Below are positions 26,288-36,298 of a stretch of 64,000 nucleotides of DNA, piece after piece. Every line of letters starts with the position of its first letter. Position 1 is the first letter of the stretch. The notes under the pieces were generated by a model. It was not told the origin of the DNA and made no database searches. It was given only the letters and a program-made list of their open reading frames with translations. This DNA comes from CBDHDN01 sp965261585 (lineage in GTDB: Bacteria; Pseudomonadota; Alphaproteobacteria; UBA6615): assembly GCA_965261585.1 (NCBI GenBank), contig CBDHDN010000001.1, positions 87,944 through 151,943 of the forward strand. The letters are read 5' to 3'. Made by a program: the position numbers and the translations under genes.

Positions 26288-27695
26288 CGAACGCCAGCAG
26301 GGCGAAATCACGCGGATCGCGGCCGCGGTAGGTCGTCACCGCCTTCACCGCCTTCATCATGTTGGCATTGGCGATGATGTGAATGCCGTGGGCCGTTTCG
26401 ATGACGTCACGCCCCAGCGGCTCGGCAATACGCGCCGGAATGGCGCCGCGGGCCAGTACCGCATCGACCGGCACGGCGCCACCTGCAAGCGCCTGCGGGT
26501 TGAGGTAGCCGAGTACGACGTTGGCATCCGTCACCGTCGGATCGTCGCTGCCGAGGCCATAACAGGCGGGCCCGGGCACCGCGCCGGCACTTTCCGGCCC
26601 GACCTTCAACGAGCCGCCCTTGTCGAGCCAGGCGATGCTGCCGCCGCCGGCGCCGACTTCCGAGATGTCGATGACCGGCAACTTCAACGCATAGCCGCCG
26701 CCTCCGACCAGCGGGCTCGACGACGACAGGCCGGCGCCGACCTCGTATTCCTCGGCGAACGACGGCGCGCCATCCTCGATGACCGAGGCCTTCGCGGTCG
26801 TGCCGCCCATGTCGAACGTGATGATGTTGTCGATGCCGCTCAACCGCGCCAGGTACTCGCCGCCGACGACCCCGGCTGCCGGCCCGCATTCGATGATGTG
26901 GGCCGGCCGGCCGACGGCCGAGCGGGCATCGAGGATGCCGCCGCTCGACTGCATGACCATGAGGCGGCCCTTGACGCCGACATCGGCGAGGTGGGCGACC
27001 ATGGATTCAACGTAGTCCCGGATCAGCGGCCCGATGTAGGAGTTGATCACGGTCGTGCTGGTGCGCTCGTACTCGCGCTTCTGCGGCAGCACGTCGACCG
27101 ACAACGAGATGTAGCGGTCCGGCAGCGCGCGCTGCAGGATCTCGCCGACCTGCCGCTCGTGGTCCGGATTGGCATAGGAATGCAGGAAACAGACGGCCAC
27201 CGCCTCGACGTCGGCCGCGCGAATCTTCTCGATCGCGCGGTAGACGCCGTCGGTGTCGAGCGGCGTCAGCACCGCGCCGCTTGCATCGAGGCGTTCCTCG
27301 ACCTCGAACCGCAGGTTGCGGGGCACCAGCGGCGGCGGCTTCTCGTACAGCGGATCATAGAGGCGCGGGACGCGGATGCGCTGGATCTCCAGGACATCGC
27401 GAAAGCCCTTGGTGGTCAGCAGTGCCGTCTTGGCGCCCTTGTGCTCAAGGATCGCGTTGGTCGCGACGGTGCAGCCATGCAGCACCTCCTCGATCGCGGC
27501 CGGCGCGGAGCCCAGTTCGGCGAGGAGCGCCGTGACGCCGGCGACCACGGCGTCGGCATAGTTGGCCGGCGTCGAGGGGACCTTGCGGGTGGCGAGCGTA
27601 CCGTCGCCGGTCAGCACCGCGATATCGGTGAACGTGCCGCCGATGTCAGCTGCGATCCGGGTGATCGCGCCATTGCGTTCTGCGTTGGCCGCCAT
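26285..27695 (-). pseudogene. hyuA: Hydantoinase A / oxoprolinase (HyuA) lacking its C-terminus
   Basis: The ATG at 27695 follows GGAGGG; it starts 4 nt after the stop of the DadA-like gene. About 470 codons are intact: the ATP-binding IAADIGGTFTDIAVL, GCTVATNAILEHKGAKTAL, TVINSYIGPLIRDYV, MQSSGGILDARSA, the ITFDMGGTTAKAS phosphate loop, PGPACYG and FALLAFGGSGG. A normal HyuA continues ~200 residues past GGSGG (HAxxLAxxLGI). Here the gene runs into another enzyme's tail. It would hydrolyse hydantoin or 5-oxoproline with ATP, together with a HyuB that is not in the window. Confidence 0.85.
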
Positions 27696-27699
27696 GGTC

Positions 27700-28814
27700 C
27701 TACCCTCCACCAAAGCGTTCGGCCCGGAACGGCACCACGTCGAACGGCGGCGGCCGGTCCGCGGCCAGCGCGGCGATGGCCTGTCCAGTAACCGCCGCCT
27801 CGGTCAGGCCCAGGTGCCCATGGCCGAAGGCGAGGTAGGCGTTGCGGTGCCGCGGCGTGCGGCCGATCACCGGCAACGAGTCCGGCATCGACGGCCGGAA
27901 GCCCATCCAGTAGGACGGCCGGTCCATGTTCAGCCCGGGCAGCAGCGCCTTGGCATGCTTCATGATCAGCCGATGGCGGGCCGGGTTCGGCGGCGCCTCA
28001 AGGCCGCCGAACTCGACCGTCCCGGCCAGCCGCACGCCCATCGCCATCGGCGTGACGCCGAACCGCATATCGGCCGAGACGATCGGCAGCGCCGGCTCCA
28101 ATTCTGGCTCGGCCAGCGTGACGTGATAGCCGCGCTCGGTGTCCAACGGCACCCTGCTACCAAGCGCTGTGGCCAAGTCTTTCGACCAGGCGCCGGCGGC
28201 CACGACGCAGGCGTCGGCCGCAACACTGCCCGATTCCGTTCTGACTGCCCGCACGCCGTTTTCACCGGTCTCGAACCCCACCGCCTTCTCCCTAACGAAC
28301 GCGCCACCGCGCTGCCGAAAGTGCTCGGCAAGCGTCTTGACCAGCTGCTGGGGATCGACCGTATGGCCGACGTCGGGAAACAGCACGCCGTGGGCAATGT
28401 GCGGCGCCAGTGCCGGTACCAGCTGACGCATCTCCGGCTGCCTCAGGATCTCCAGATTGACGCCCAGGCGGCGCTTCAGGTCGAGCTCCGCCTTGGCGGC
28501 GTCGAATGACCGCTGGGAGCCGTAGGTCACACGAAGCGCACGAGCCAGGGCAGCAACTTCGGCAGATAGCGCCAACGGATGGCCAAGGCCGAGTCCGGAT
28601 CGAGCAGCATCCTGGGGACCTGTAGGAGCGTGCCGGGCATGGCTACCGGCGTCACGGCGTTGAGCGCGATCAGGCCGGCATTGCCGGCCGGCGTGCGTTC
28701 GGCCGGCGCCTCCGGGTCGACGACGGTGACCCGCCAATCGTCACGCTGCAAGTAGAGCGCCGTGGCAATGCCCACGGCCCCCGCGCCGATCACGACTGCG
28801 TGCCTGTCCGTCAT
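27700..28814 (-). pseudogene. DadA-like D-amino-acid dehydrogenase with internal deletion
   Basis: The ATG at 28814 overlaps the PhyH-like stop (ATGA). The first ~95 codons carry the FAD fold AVVIGAGAVGIATALYLQ and AGLIALNAVTPVAMPGTL, ending PWLVRFV. The next segment (TYGSQRSFDAAKAELDLKRR, then PALAPHIAHGVLFPDVGHTVDPQ and GHGHLGLTEAAVTG) is in another frame. Compared with family proteins about 60-70 residues are missing at ~28527, with a frame change. A membrane-associated flavoprotein taking D-amino acids to 2-oxo acids is the ancestral role. Confidence 0.8.
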
Positions 28815-29572
28815 GTCGTCGCCCGTCCCACCGGCTCGTTCACATAGGTCAGGTTGCCCCGCTTGCCGCGGGCGAGATAGAGCCGGATCCCCTGCCAGTC
28901 GAAGCGCGTCGGCGAGCGGAACGTGCGGTCGAGGTGCACATGGGTCGGCACGTACTTGATCGTGATGCCGCAGCGGCGATGGCGCGACCGGTTCGGCTTC
29001 GAGCCGTGCAGCAGAAAGCAGTCGTGCACCGAGAAGGCGCCGGCCGCGAGCTCCACGTCGACGATCTCGTCCGGCGCTAAACCGTCGACCGAGAGCGGCA
29101 GGGTCGAGCCGTCGTCTATGTGGGTCCCGTGACGGCGCAGGGTCCGGCGCCGGTGCGAGCCTGGCAGGACCTGCATGCAGCCGTTCTCTCGCGTCGCCTC
29201 GTCGACGGCCAGCCAGAGCGTGAACGTCTCCATCGGCTCGATCGGGAAGTAGGCGGCGTCTTGGTGCCACCTGACGGCCAGGCCATCGCCGGGCCGCTTG
29301 CTGATGACGTAGGTCGTGAAGAGCGCCACGTCGGGCCCGAGGATCTGTTCGGCGATGTCCACCAGGTCGTCGCTCAGGACCAGCTCGCGCAGAAACGCGT
29401 TGTGATAGTGCAGCGACGGCATGTTCTCCGGCCGCTGCCCCGGCGGCAGCCGATCGATCTCCCGGTCGATCTCGTCGCGGAGACGGGCCAGCCGATCGCC
29501 GGTCAGCAGAGGATCGCCTTGGGCGAATCCCCGCTCGCCATACTGCTCGAGCTGGGCCGCCGTGAGTTTCAT
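28811..29572 (-). CDS. Phytanoyl-CoA dioxygenase (PhyH) family protein
   Basis: The 253-residue protein starts at ATG 29572 with GAGG 8 nt before it. The iron-binding triad of 2OG/Fe(II) oxygenases is visible: WHQDAAYF (HxD) and HGSKPNRS (distal His), followed by the Arg that binds 2-oxoglutarate. TLWLAVDEATRENGCMQVLPGSH is the PhyH strand signature. It probably hydroxylates a small amino-acid-like or ectoine-like molecule. It is first gene of an operon with the DadA-like and HyuA genes, and divergent from the oxidoreductase at 29677. Confidence 0.87.
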   Translation of the reverse strand: MKLTAAQLEQYGERGFAQGDPLLTGDRLARLRDEIDREIDRLPPGQRPENMPSLHYHNAFLRELVLSDDLVDIAEQILGPDVALFTTYVISKRPGDGLAVRWHQDAAYFPIEPMETFTLWLAVDEATRENGCMQVLPGSHRRRTLRRHGTHIDDGSTLPLSVDGLAPDEIVDVELAAGAFSVHDCFLLHGSKPNRSRHRRCGITIKYVPTHVHLDRTFRSPTRFDWQGIRLYLARGKRGNLTYVNEPVGRATT

Positions 29573-29676
29573 GTCTCGACCTCTTCGTGCACCCACGTAC
29601 GGTTGCCGTTTCGTTGGGCTTCACGAGGGTACCAATCACGGTATAATTTGAAAATACGATTTGCATACACGCGGTT
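29573..29676. promoter_or_regulatory. Divergent, AT-rich intergenic region
   Basis: 104 bp between the PhyH-like and FAD oxidoreductase genes, clearly AT-richer than both. It contains GTAT AATTTGAAA ATAC (29641-29657), a short inverted repeat. Promoters for both directions are expected here. No element is strong enough to place. Confidence 0.35.
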
Positions 29677-30876
29677 ATGGCGCAGAGCGGGGAGGCGCTG
29701 CCGGCAGTGAGCAAGATCCATGATGTCATCGTCGTCGGCGCCGGCATTACCGGTGCCGCGACGGCTTATCATCTGCGCCAAGCGGCGGGCGCCAATGTGC
29801 TGCTCGTCGACCGGCACGGCCCGGCGGCCGGCGGCACCGGCAAGAGCGCGGCGATCATCCGGCAGCACTACTCGACGCCGCTGGCCGTGCGGCTGGCCAA
29901 ACAGAGCATCGCCATGTTCGCGGCCATGCCCGACGAGCTCGGTGCATCGGGTGGCTTCGTGCAGTGCGGCTACCGCATGCTGGTGCCGGCGGATCTGCTG
30001 GACGGCGCGCGCACGAACATCGCCATGCAACAGGCGCAGGGCGTGGTGACGGAGCTGATCGACGGCGCCAAGGGCGCGGCGGCGCTCGACTGGCTCAATC
30101 CCGACGGCGTGGCCGCGATCGTCTACGAGCCCGCCGGCGGCCACGCCGATCCGGTGCGCGCGACCGAGGCCTATGTCGAGGCGTTTCGCCGTGGTGGCGG
30201 CGAGGTCGCGTTCAAGACGCCGGCGCGCGGCCTGCTCGGCGACGCGCACGGGATCACCGGTATCCTCACGGACGACGGGCCGATCGAGGCAGGCGCCGTC
30301 GTCAACGCGGCCGGGCCGTGGGCCGCCCCGTTGGCGGCCAGCGCCGGGCTCGACATGCCGCTGCGCAGCATTCGTGAGCAAGATACGGTGTGGGAGGCGC
30401 GGGCCGGCCGGCCGCTGCCGGACACGCCGATCTCCAACGCCGTCGATGCGATCTATCTGCGGCCGCTCGGCGACCGGCGCTATGTGATCGGACGCGGCTT
30501 TCCCAAGGCCTATGAGGACGTCGACCCCTACAACTACAAGGAAACGGTCGACGAAGCGTTCGTCGCCGAAATCATGGAACGGATGGAGCACCGCTTCCCG
30601 CCGCTGCAGGGGGCCCGGCGCATCGATGCCTATGCTGCCCTCTACGACGTAACGCCGGACTGGTACCCCTTCGTCGGCGCGCGCGACGGCGTCGGCGGGT
30701 ACTTCGACGCCTGCGGCGGCAGCGGCCACGGCTTCAAGCTGGGTCCGGCGATCGGGGCTGAGCTGGCCCAGTGGGTCGCCACCGGCGAGGTTGCCGAAGA
30801 TTTCCGTCAGCTCAGTTACGATCGTATCGCTGCCGGCAATCTGTTCGTTCAGGCCTATGGCGGCAACCGGGGGTGA
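29677..30876 (+). CDS. FAD-dependent oxidoreductase (sarcosine oxidase beta-like)
   Basis: The 399-residue DAO-fold flavoprotein: VIVVGAGITGAATAYHLRQ, the LVDRHGPAAGGTGKSAAIIRQHYS flavin loop, VVNAAGPWAAPLA and GGSGHGFKLGPAIGAELAQW. The ATG at 29677 has no ribosome site; a GTG at 29707, 11 nt after GGGGAGG, is an equally good start. HYSTP and the C-terminal motif resemble sarcosine/dimethylglycine-type demethylating oxidases. It probably removes an N-alkyl or amino group from a catabolic intermediate. Four nt separate it from the RraA-like gene, so they are co-transcribed. Confidence 0.87.
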   Translation: MAQSGEALPAVSKIHDVIVVGAGITGAATAYHLRQAAGANVLLVDRHGPAAGGTGKSAAIIRQHYSTPLAVRLAKQSIAMFAAMPDELGASGGFVQCGYRMLVPADLLDGARTNIAMQQAQGVVTELIDGAKGAAALDWLNPDGVAAIVYEPAGGHADPVRATEAYVEAFRRGGGEVAFKTPARGLLGDAHGITGILTDDGPIEAGAVVNAAGPWAAPLAASAGLDMPLRSIREQDTVWEARAGRPLPDTPISNAVDAIYLRPLGDRRYVIGRGFPKAYEDVDPYNYKETVDEAFVAEIMERMEHRFPPLQGARRIDAYAALYDVTPDWYPFVGARDGVGGYFDACGGSGHGFKLGPAIGAELAQWVATGEVAEDFRQLSYDRIAAGNLFVQAYGGNRG

Positions 30877-30880
30877 TGAG

Positions 30881-31540
30881 ATGGCGCTGAAGATCCACGA
30901 GCCCGAACAACCACGGCTGAGCAAGCAGACGCTCGCCGCCTGGCACGACGTGCCGACGACGATCATCAGCGACGAGCTCAATCGCTTCAACGCCATGGCG
31001 GCGGCGATTGCGCCGGTCGCCCCGGGCTGCACGTTCGTCGGCGAAGCCCTGACGGTACAGGTCATCGCCGGCGACAATGCCGCGCTGCATTATGCCGTCG
31101 CACGCGCCTGGCCCGGCGCGGTGATCGTCGTCGATGCCGGCGGCTACACCGACACAGCCGTCTGGGGCGGCATCCTGCATCGGGCAGCAACGCGGCAAGG
31201 CGTTGTCGCCGTCGTCATCGACGGCAGCGTGCGCGACGTGGCCGAGCTCAGGGCCAGCGCCGTCCCCGCGTTCTGCCGTGGTGCCGTGCCCGCCGGCCCG
31301 CACAAGGGCTGGGGGGGCGATGTCAACGGGCTGATTCAGTGCGGCGGCTGCCCGGTGGCGCCCGGCGATTTGGTGCGCGGTGACGATGACGGCGTCGTCG
31401 TCGTGCGGCGGTCGCTCGTCGACGACCTGTTGCCACGTTGTCGCGACCGCATGGCCATGGAGGCCCGCGTCGAAGCCGCGATCGACGCCGGCGAGACAAC
31501 CGTTTCTCTGCTGAAGCTGCCGGAGCCCGATGCGTTCTAA
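30881..31540 (+). CDS. RraA-like / HMG-type aldolase family protein
   Basis: The 219-residue protein has GGGGGTGATGAG before the ATG. VPTTIISDELNR, VVVDAGGYTDTAVWGGILHRAA, VVIDGSVRDVAEL (the GxxRD metal-substrate loop) and GDLVRGDDDGVVVV (the D-x-DG motif) identify the RraA/4-hydroxy-4-methyl-2-oxoglutarate aldolase family. Members with the RD and DG motifs are usually class II pyruvate aldolases or oxaloacetate decarboxylases rather than RNase E inhibitors. In this operon a role in splitting a 4-hydroxy-2-oxo acid is likely. The motif set is complete. Confidence 0.82.
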   Translation: MALKIHEPEQPRLSKQTLAAWHDVPTTIISDELNRFNAMAAAIAPVAPGCTFVGEALTVQVIAGDNAALHYAVARAWPGAVIVVDAGGYTDTAVWGGILHRAATRQGVVAVVIDGSVRDVAELRASAVPAFCRGAVPAGPHKGWGGDVNGLIQCGGCPVAPGDLVRGDDDGVVVVRRSLVDDLLPRCRDRMAMEARVEAAIDAGETTVSLLKLPEPDAF

Positions 31541-31574
31541 CCGTTGACCCAATGGCGGGGAGCTGGAGGCATCC

Positions 31575-32694
31575 ATGAAGATCAAGATCGTTCGGGCGAC
31601 GCCGGTGCGTGTGCCTGTTACCCGCGTCGCCGCCTTCGCCAAACGCAAGCTCACCCACGTCGCCAACACGATCGTCGAGGTCGAGGCCGACGACGGCACG
31701 GTCGGCCTCGGCGAGACCAGGGGCGACTGGTGCGCGCCCGTCATCAACGAGCTGTTCGCACCCAAGCTCGCTGGCCTGTCGGTCACCGACCGACACGATC
31801 ACCGCGAGGCCTGCCTGCCCAAGGAGCCGTTCGACGAGGGCTATCCTGAATACCCGTACTGGCGCAATGCGTTCGCGGGCGTCGAGATTGCCCTGTGGGA
31901 CCTCGCTGGCAAGGCGTCGGGACGATCGCTGTTCGACCTGCTGGGCGGCCCGGTGCGCCAGCGCGCGCCGTTCGTCGCCTATGCCTACACCGTCGATCCC
32001 GACGAGGGCGTGCCGGAACCGGAGATCCCCGGCGTCATGGCCGAGATCGCAGCCGCCGCGGTGGCCGACAGCGGCGCGGCCATGTTCGGGTTCAAGGTCG
32101 GGCTGCACTCGGTCGCCTGCGAGATCGCGGTGGTGCGGGCCGTGCGCGACGCCGTCGGCGCGGACGTGGACCTCGCGGTCGACGCCAATATGGGCTTCAC
32201 GGTTGAGGCGGCGCGCCGCTTCCTCGCCGGGGTGGCGGACGCGAACCTCGCCAATGTGGAGGAGCCGGTCGCCGGCCTCGGCCCGACCGCCCGCCTGCGC
32301 GAGGCGTTCGGCATTCCCGGTCTCCACCCATTTCATCGACCTCGACGCCATCGCCTGTCACCCGGCCATCGATTCGGTCGTCAGTGACCCGCAGCTGCTG
32401 GGCGGAATCGGCCCTGCGGTCGAGTATATGAGCCGGGTCAACGCACTCGGCCGCCGCTTCTGGCTGCGCGCGCGCTGGGAGCTCGGCATCGCCTGGGCCG
32501 TCATGTGCCACCTCGGCCTGGCCCGGCCCGAGCTCGACCGGCCGAGCCAGGCGCTGATCAACTGGGTCGAAGACGACCTGGTGCTGGGCGAGCCGTGGCT
32601 CGTGCGCGACGGCGGCGTGCGGCCACCCGATGTGCCCGGCCTCGGCGTCGAGCTCGACCGCGCCGCGCTCGCCCGCTACGCCGTTACGCGCTGA
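31575..32694 (+). pseudogene. Mandelate racemase/muconate-lactonizing enzyme family, frameshifted
   Basis: The ATG follows GGAGG. The first ~250 codons show the capping domain and the start of the barrel: VGLGETRGDW, AGVEIALWDLAGKASG, FGFKVGLHS (catalytic Lys side), VDANMGFTVEA (metal Asp) and NVEEPVAGLG (metal Glu). An extra G at about 32320 (CCCGGTC for CCCGTC) shifts the rest: VSTHFIDLDAIACHPAIDSVV and the C-terminus to 32694. The total, ~373 codons, is full length, so only this one indel disables it. Sequencing error cannot be excluded. It follows the RraA-like gene by 34 bp. Confidence 0.82.
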
Positions 32695-32775
32695 GGAAGG
32701 CCGGACGCGGTCCCCGATTGATATCTGGGCGCAATGGATTTTACGATCAAGAGTCGCAGGTCGAAACAGCGGTAG

Positions 32776-33734
32776 TGTTGAGAACATTCTGAGTTGACCG
32801 GTTTATGTACCATATGAGTTGACCGCTTCTGTTGCGGTTTCTGGCCCTGTGGGGAAGTGGTCGGTCGCGGAGCGGCTGTCCACTTGTCCACAGGGCGCCG
32901 GTCGGTCGCGTCGAAGCGGGTCACGCGGCCTCGCGGGTTTGGCTGTCGATCGGTTGGCCATCGGCGTGGTATCGCGCCAGACATCGCGGTCCATGGAAGA
33001 CGGCCATTGTGCCGTCGGGGTATTCGTGGACGCGGACCCTGGCCTTGACGTAATGGCGGCGGTGGCGGCCGGCGGGGATCTGAGGTGCCAGGCGCTTGTA
33101 GCGCACCGTGTTGTCGTTTGAGACGGTGCGTTCCTCGTGGATGCACAGGATGTCGTCGAGCGCGCCGGTGAAGGGGACGAAGGCGGTGCCCTGGTCCTCG
33201 GCCGGGGTCGCGAAGCGGGCGTTGTGTTGTGGCAGGAAGAGCTCCTTGAGGAAGCGGTTGGCCCCGGCCATGTCGGTGATGCCGGCGAGCCTGAGTTCCT
33301 GGGGCAGGCGCTTCTGCAGGGTGCCGAACATGCGCTCCGAGCGCCCCCTTGCCTCGGGCGAGTAGGCCGGGATCAACTCGATGCCGAGCTGCGCCAGGGC
33401 GCGGCCGACCTGGGTCGGGGTGTCCTTGTCCACCTTGCCGCCGGCCTCGGGCGTGTTCCAGTAGTGGCTGGCGCGGTCGGCGTAGAGCGAGCAGAACAGG
33501 CCCTTGGCCCGGATCGCCTCGGACACCCCCTGGAAGCTCGACATGGTGCCCTCTTCGGCGACGAAGAAGGCCGAGTAGATATCGCTGGTCGCATCGTCCA
33601 TGGTGACGATCAGGTCCCACCATCGACCGGGGACCCACTCGTGGCTCGAGCCGTCCTGGTGCAACATCATGCCGGGCAGGGCACGGCGCGGCCGCTTGCG
33701 CCGGTGCGCCCCACGCCTGGGCGCCGCGCGCCTG
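32776..33734 (-). mobile_element. ISNCY/IS1202-like element, copy 2, truncated
   Basis: The terminus TGTTGAGAACATTCTGAG at 32776 equals the right end of copy 1 (TGTCGAGAACATTCTGAG). Near-identity to copy 1 runs to 33734, where the IS21 end TGTCAACGGCGGAG abuts it. The 5' third of the transposase and the other end are missing beyond the IS21. The left flank is the 3' end of the racemase-like gene plus ~80 bp. Confidence 0.87.
32921..33734 (-). pseudogene. IS transposase, N-terminally truncated (copy 2)
   Basis: The open frame holds the DDE core (LHQDGSSHEW, TMDDATSDIY, ARGRSERMFG) and the C-terminus as in copy 1. It keeps the two bases missing at 9830 of copy 1 (CSLYADRASHYWN reads through). 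The HTH and linker, about 130 residues, are cut by the IS21. Confidence 0.85.
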
Positions 33735-33919
33735 TGTCAACGGCGGAGTAAAACCCGGCCATGTGGCGGAGCAAAAGTGGGCCACTTTGGTTCGGTGAGG
33801 AGCTTGTCCCCGTAGTCCACGGGAGGGACCCACGCGCGGCGTGGACTGCCCCTCAGCAGGCAAAGGCCGCGGCGCGCGTGGGAGGGGCCTGTGGGCCCAC
33901 GGGGGCAAGCGGATGCCGC

Positions 33920-34687
33920 TCAGGCGCTTTTTGCGGGTTTCTGTTTTCTTCGGCTCTGCTTGAGGCGGAAGCTTTCGCCGTTCATTTCCAGGATATGGAC
34001 GTGGTGGGTCAGGCGGTCCAGCAACGCCCCTGTCAGGCGTTCTGAGCCGAAAACCTCCGTCCACTCGTCGAATGGCAGGTTGGAGGTCACCAGGATCGAG
34101 CCACGCTCGTAGCGCTGGCTGAACACCTCGAACAGCAACTCGGCGCCGGTCTTGGAGAGCGGCACGAAACCCAGCTCGTCGATGATGAGGAGCTTGAGGT
34201 TGGCGAGCTTCTTCTGGAACCTCAGCAGCTGTCTGTCATCGCGCGCCTCCATGAGCTCGTGGACCAGGGCGGCGGCGGTGGTAAAGCCGACCGACAGGCC
34301 CTTCTGGCAGGCGGCAAGGCCGAGGCCGAGCGCAATGTGACTCTTGCCGGTGCCGGAATTGCCCAGAGCGATCACATTCTCCCGGCGCTCGATGTACTCG
34401 CATCGTGCCAGCTCGAGGACCAGCGCCTTGTTGAGCGAGGCGATCGCTTTGAAGTCAAAGCTGTCCAAGCTCTTGACGGTCGGGAACTTCGCTTGCCTGA
34501 TTCGCCGCTCGACCATGCGGCGCTCGCGGTCGATCAGTTCCAGCTCGGCCAGGCGGAGCAGGTAGCGCACGTGGTCGGCGCCCTCGCTGGCACACTGGCG
34601 AGCCAGCTTGTCGTACTCCCTGAGGAAGGTCGGCAGCTTGAGGGCCTTCAGGTGATGGGCCAGCAACACCTGCGGCGTGTCGCTCAC
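33920..34687 (-). CDS. istB: IS21 helper ATPase istB, copy 2
   Basis: 255 residues from GTG 34687, overlapping the istA stop (GTGA). Walker A GNSGTGKSHIALGLG, Walker B LLIIDELGFVP, TSNLPFDEW. It is close to copy 1 and intact, so this copy could supply a full IstA/IstB pair. Confidence 0.93.
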   Translation of the reverse strand: MSDTPQVLLAHHLKALKLPTFLREYDKLARQCASEGADHVRYLLRLAELELIDRERRMVERRIRQAKFPTVKSLDSFDFKAIASLNKALVLELARCEYIERRENVIALGNSGTGKSHIALGLGLAACQKGLSVGFTTAAALVHELMEARDDRQLLRFQKKLANLKLLIIDELGFVPLSKTGAELLFEVFSQRYERGSILVTSNLPFDEWTEVFGSERLTGALLDRLTHHVHILEMNGESFRLKQSRRKQKPAKSA

Positions 34688-36183
34688 GGCGCCGCTCCGC
34701 CCAGCAGGCTCATGTAGCTGGCGGCGGATGTGGTGGTCACCTGGGCCCGCGGCAGATAGGGATAAACGTTCAAGTCGAGCCGGGGGGGTCGACGCTCGAC
34801 GCGACACAGCACCAGGTGCTTGACCGCATCATAGCCGATGGCGCCTAACCGCAGGGCATCGCGGATGGCACCGTGCACCTCCTCAAGGGCAAAGGTCTCC
34901 AGAAGACGGAGCACTTGCACGTACTCCCGCTTGCCGGCCTTGCCCATGCGGGCTTCAAGCAAGCGGCGCAGGTTGGCGTACGCCTCGGGCAGCTTCCAAC
35001 CGGCCAGCGGGGCGGCTTGATCGAGGGCACCGATCTTCCGCTCCAGCAAGGCCAGATAGTGGATCGGCTCGAAGATCAGGTCCTCTCGTTCGTAAGAGCG
35101 TGGGTGCCGGGCGATGACCTCGGCGGCGCAGCCGATGACCACCTCGTGCACGTAGCCACGGACCCAGACCTCTTGGTGACCGTAGGCGACGGGCACCGAG
35201 TAGTCGTTGCCCCGATAGCGCACCAGGGAGAGCGAATTGACCCGCGTGCCCTCCTTGTCGCAGGCCTCGAAAGGCGCCGGCGGCAATTCCATCAGCTTCT
35301 CCCGGTCGCATCCGAACCGCTCGCCGATGGTCTCGCGATGGCCGCGCAAGACGTCGCTTTCCCGTCTCCGACATTGATGTTCCAGGTGAGCGTTGAAGGC
35401 GTCCCAGCTCGCAAACCGGGGGATGGGAACCATGAAGTTCCGGCGGGCGTAACCGACCAGCCCCTCCACCTTGCCCTTATCATTGCCCTTGCCGGGGCGG
35501 CCATATCGATCCTGGAACAGATAATGGGATTGAAGCCCGCTGAACGCTCGCGTTCGTTGCCGCGTGCCGTCCGGCAGGATGCGCGACACCAGGCACTTGT
35601 CATTGTCGTAGAGAATCGATTGGGGAATGCCGCCGAAGAAGGCGAAGGCCCCGTTGTGGCCGTCCAGCCAGGCCTCCGTCGCCGCCGCCGGGTAGGCCGC
35701 AACGAAGCAGGCATCGCTGTGGGGAAGGTCCATGGCGAAAAAATGCGCCCGCCGCTTGACGCCGGCGATGATCGCATCCGCCTCGCCAAAGTCCGCCTGA
35801 GCGTGACCCGGAGGGTGCGCCAGCGGCACGAACATCTCACGCTGGCGACGGCGCCGTTCCCGGACGTAATCCTTGACGATGGTCTGTTTGCCCGCAAAGC
35901 CATGCTCGTCGCGAAGACGCTCGAATATCCGCTTCGCCGTGTGGCGCTGCTTGCAGTGAACCGTTCGGTCCTCTTCCAGAATACGGTCAATGATATCCCT
36001 GAAGGGGTCCAGCTTCGGGCGCTTCGGTGGCTGGCGGCGGCGGTAGCCAGGCGGCTCCGAGTGCCCGAGCATCTTCCTCACCGTCTCTCGCGCTATGCCA
36101 AACCGACTCGCCGCCTCTCGCTGACTCAGCCCATCAACATGGCACGCCAGCCGAACGCGTAGATAAAGGTCCACGGTATACAT
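34684..36183 (-). CDS. istA: IS21 transposase istA, copy 2 (intact)
   Basis: About 499 residues from ATG 36183 (MYTVDLYLRVRLAC); an upstream ATG at 36198 is possible. HTH LSQREAASRFGIARETVRKML, integrase core with QADFGEADAI (Asp), FFAMDLPHSDACF (Asp) and GRPGKGNDKGKVEGLV (Glu), then the C-terminal DNA-binding barrel. VAAYPAAATEAW spans the point where IS1380 entered copy 1. Nothing is missing. Confidence 0.92.
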   Translation of the reverse strand: MYTVDLYLRVRLACHVDGLSQREAASRFGIARETVRKMLGHSEPPGYRRRQPPKRPKLDPFRDIIDRILEEDRTVHCKQRHTAKRIFERLRDEHGFAGKQTIVKDYVRERRRRQREMFVPLAHPPGHAQADFGEADAIIAGVKRRAHFFAMDLPHSDACFVAAYPAAATEAWLDGHNGAFAFFGGIPQSILYDNDKCLVSRILPDGTRQRTRAFSGLQSHYLFQDRYGRPGKGNDKGKVEGLVGYARRNFMVPIPRFASWDAFNAHLEHQCRRRESDVLRGHRETIGERFGCDREKLMELPPAPFEACDKEGTRVNSLSLVRYRGNDYSVPVAYGHQEVWVRGYVHEVVIGCAAEVIARHPRSYEREDLIFEPIHYLALLERKIGALDQAAPLAGWKLPEAYANLRRLLEARMGKAGKREYVQVLRLLETFALEEVHGAIRDALRLGAIGYDAVKHLVLCRVERRPPRLDLNVYPYLPRAQVTTTSAASYMSLLGGAAP

Positions 36184-36298
36184 CCTCCCACCTTCCATCC
36201 CGAAAAGGATCGAAGGCTACAGGTGGCAGAGTTTTACTCCGCCCGCAGCCGGGCAAATCTCGCCGCTTCCGTGGTCTAATTTGTCACCGCCGCACACA

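Larger units (their letters stand above)
33735..36298 (-). mobile_element. IS21-family element, copy 2 (complete)
   Basis: 2564 bp, from TGTCAACGGCGGAG at 33735 to CACCGCCGCACACA ending at 36298 (inverted TGTGTGCGGCGGTG). It encodes intact istA and istB in the minus direction. The same 182-bp end piece recurs at 52692-52873, which confirms the boundary. The flanks (ISNCY on one side, IS1380 on the other) share no duplication, so DNA was lost or exchanged after insertion. Confidence 0.9.
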
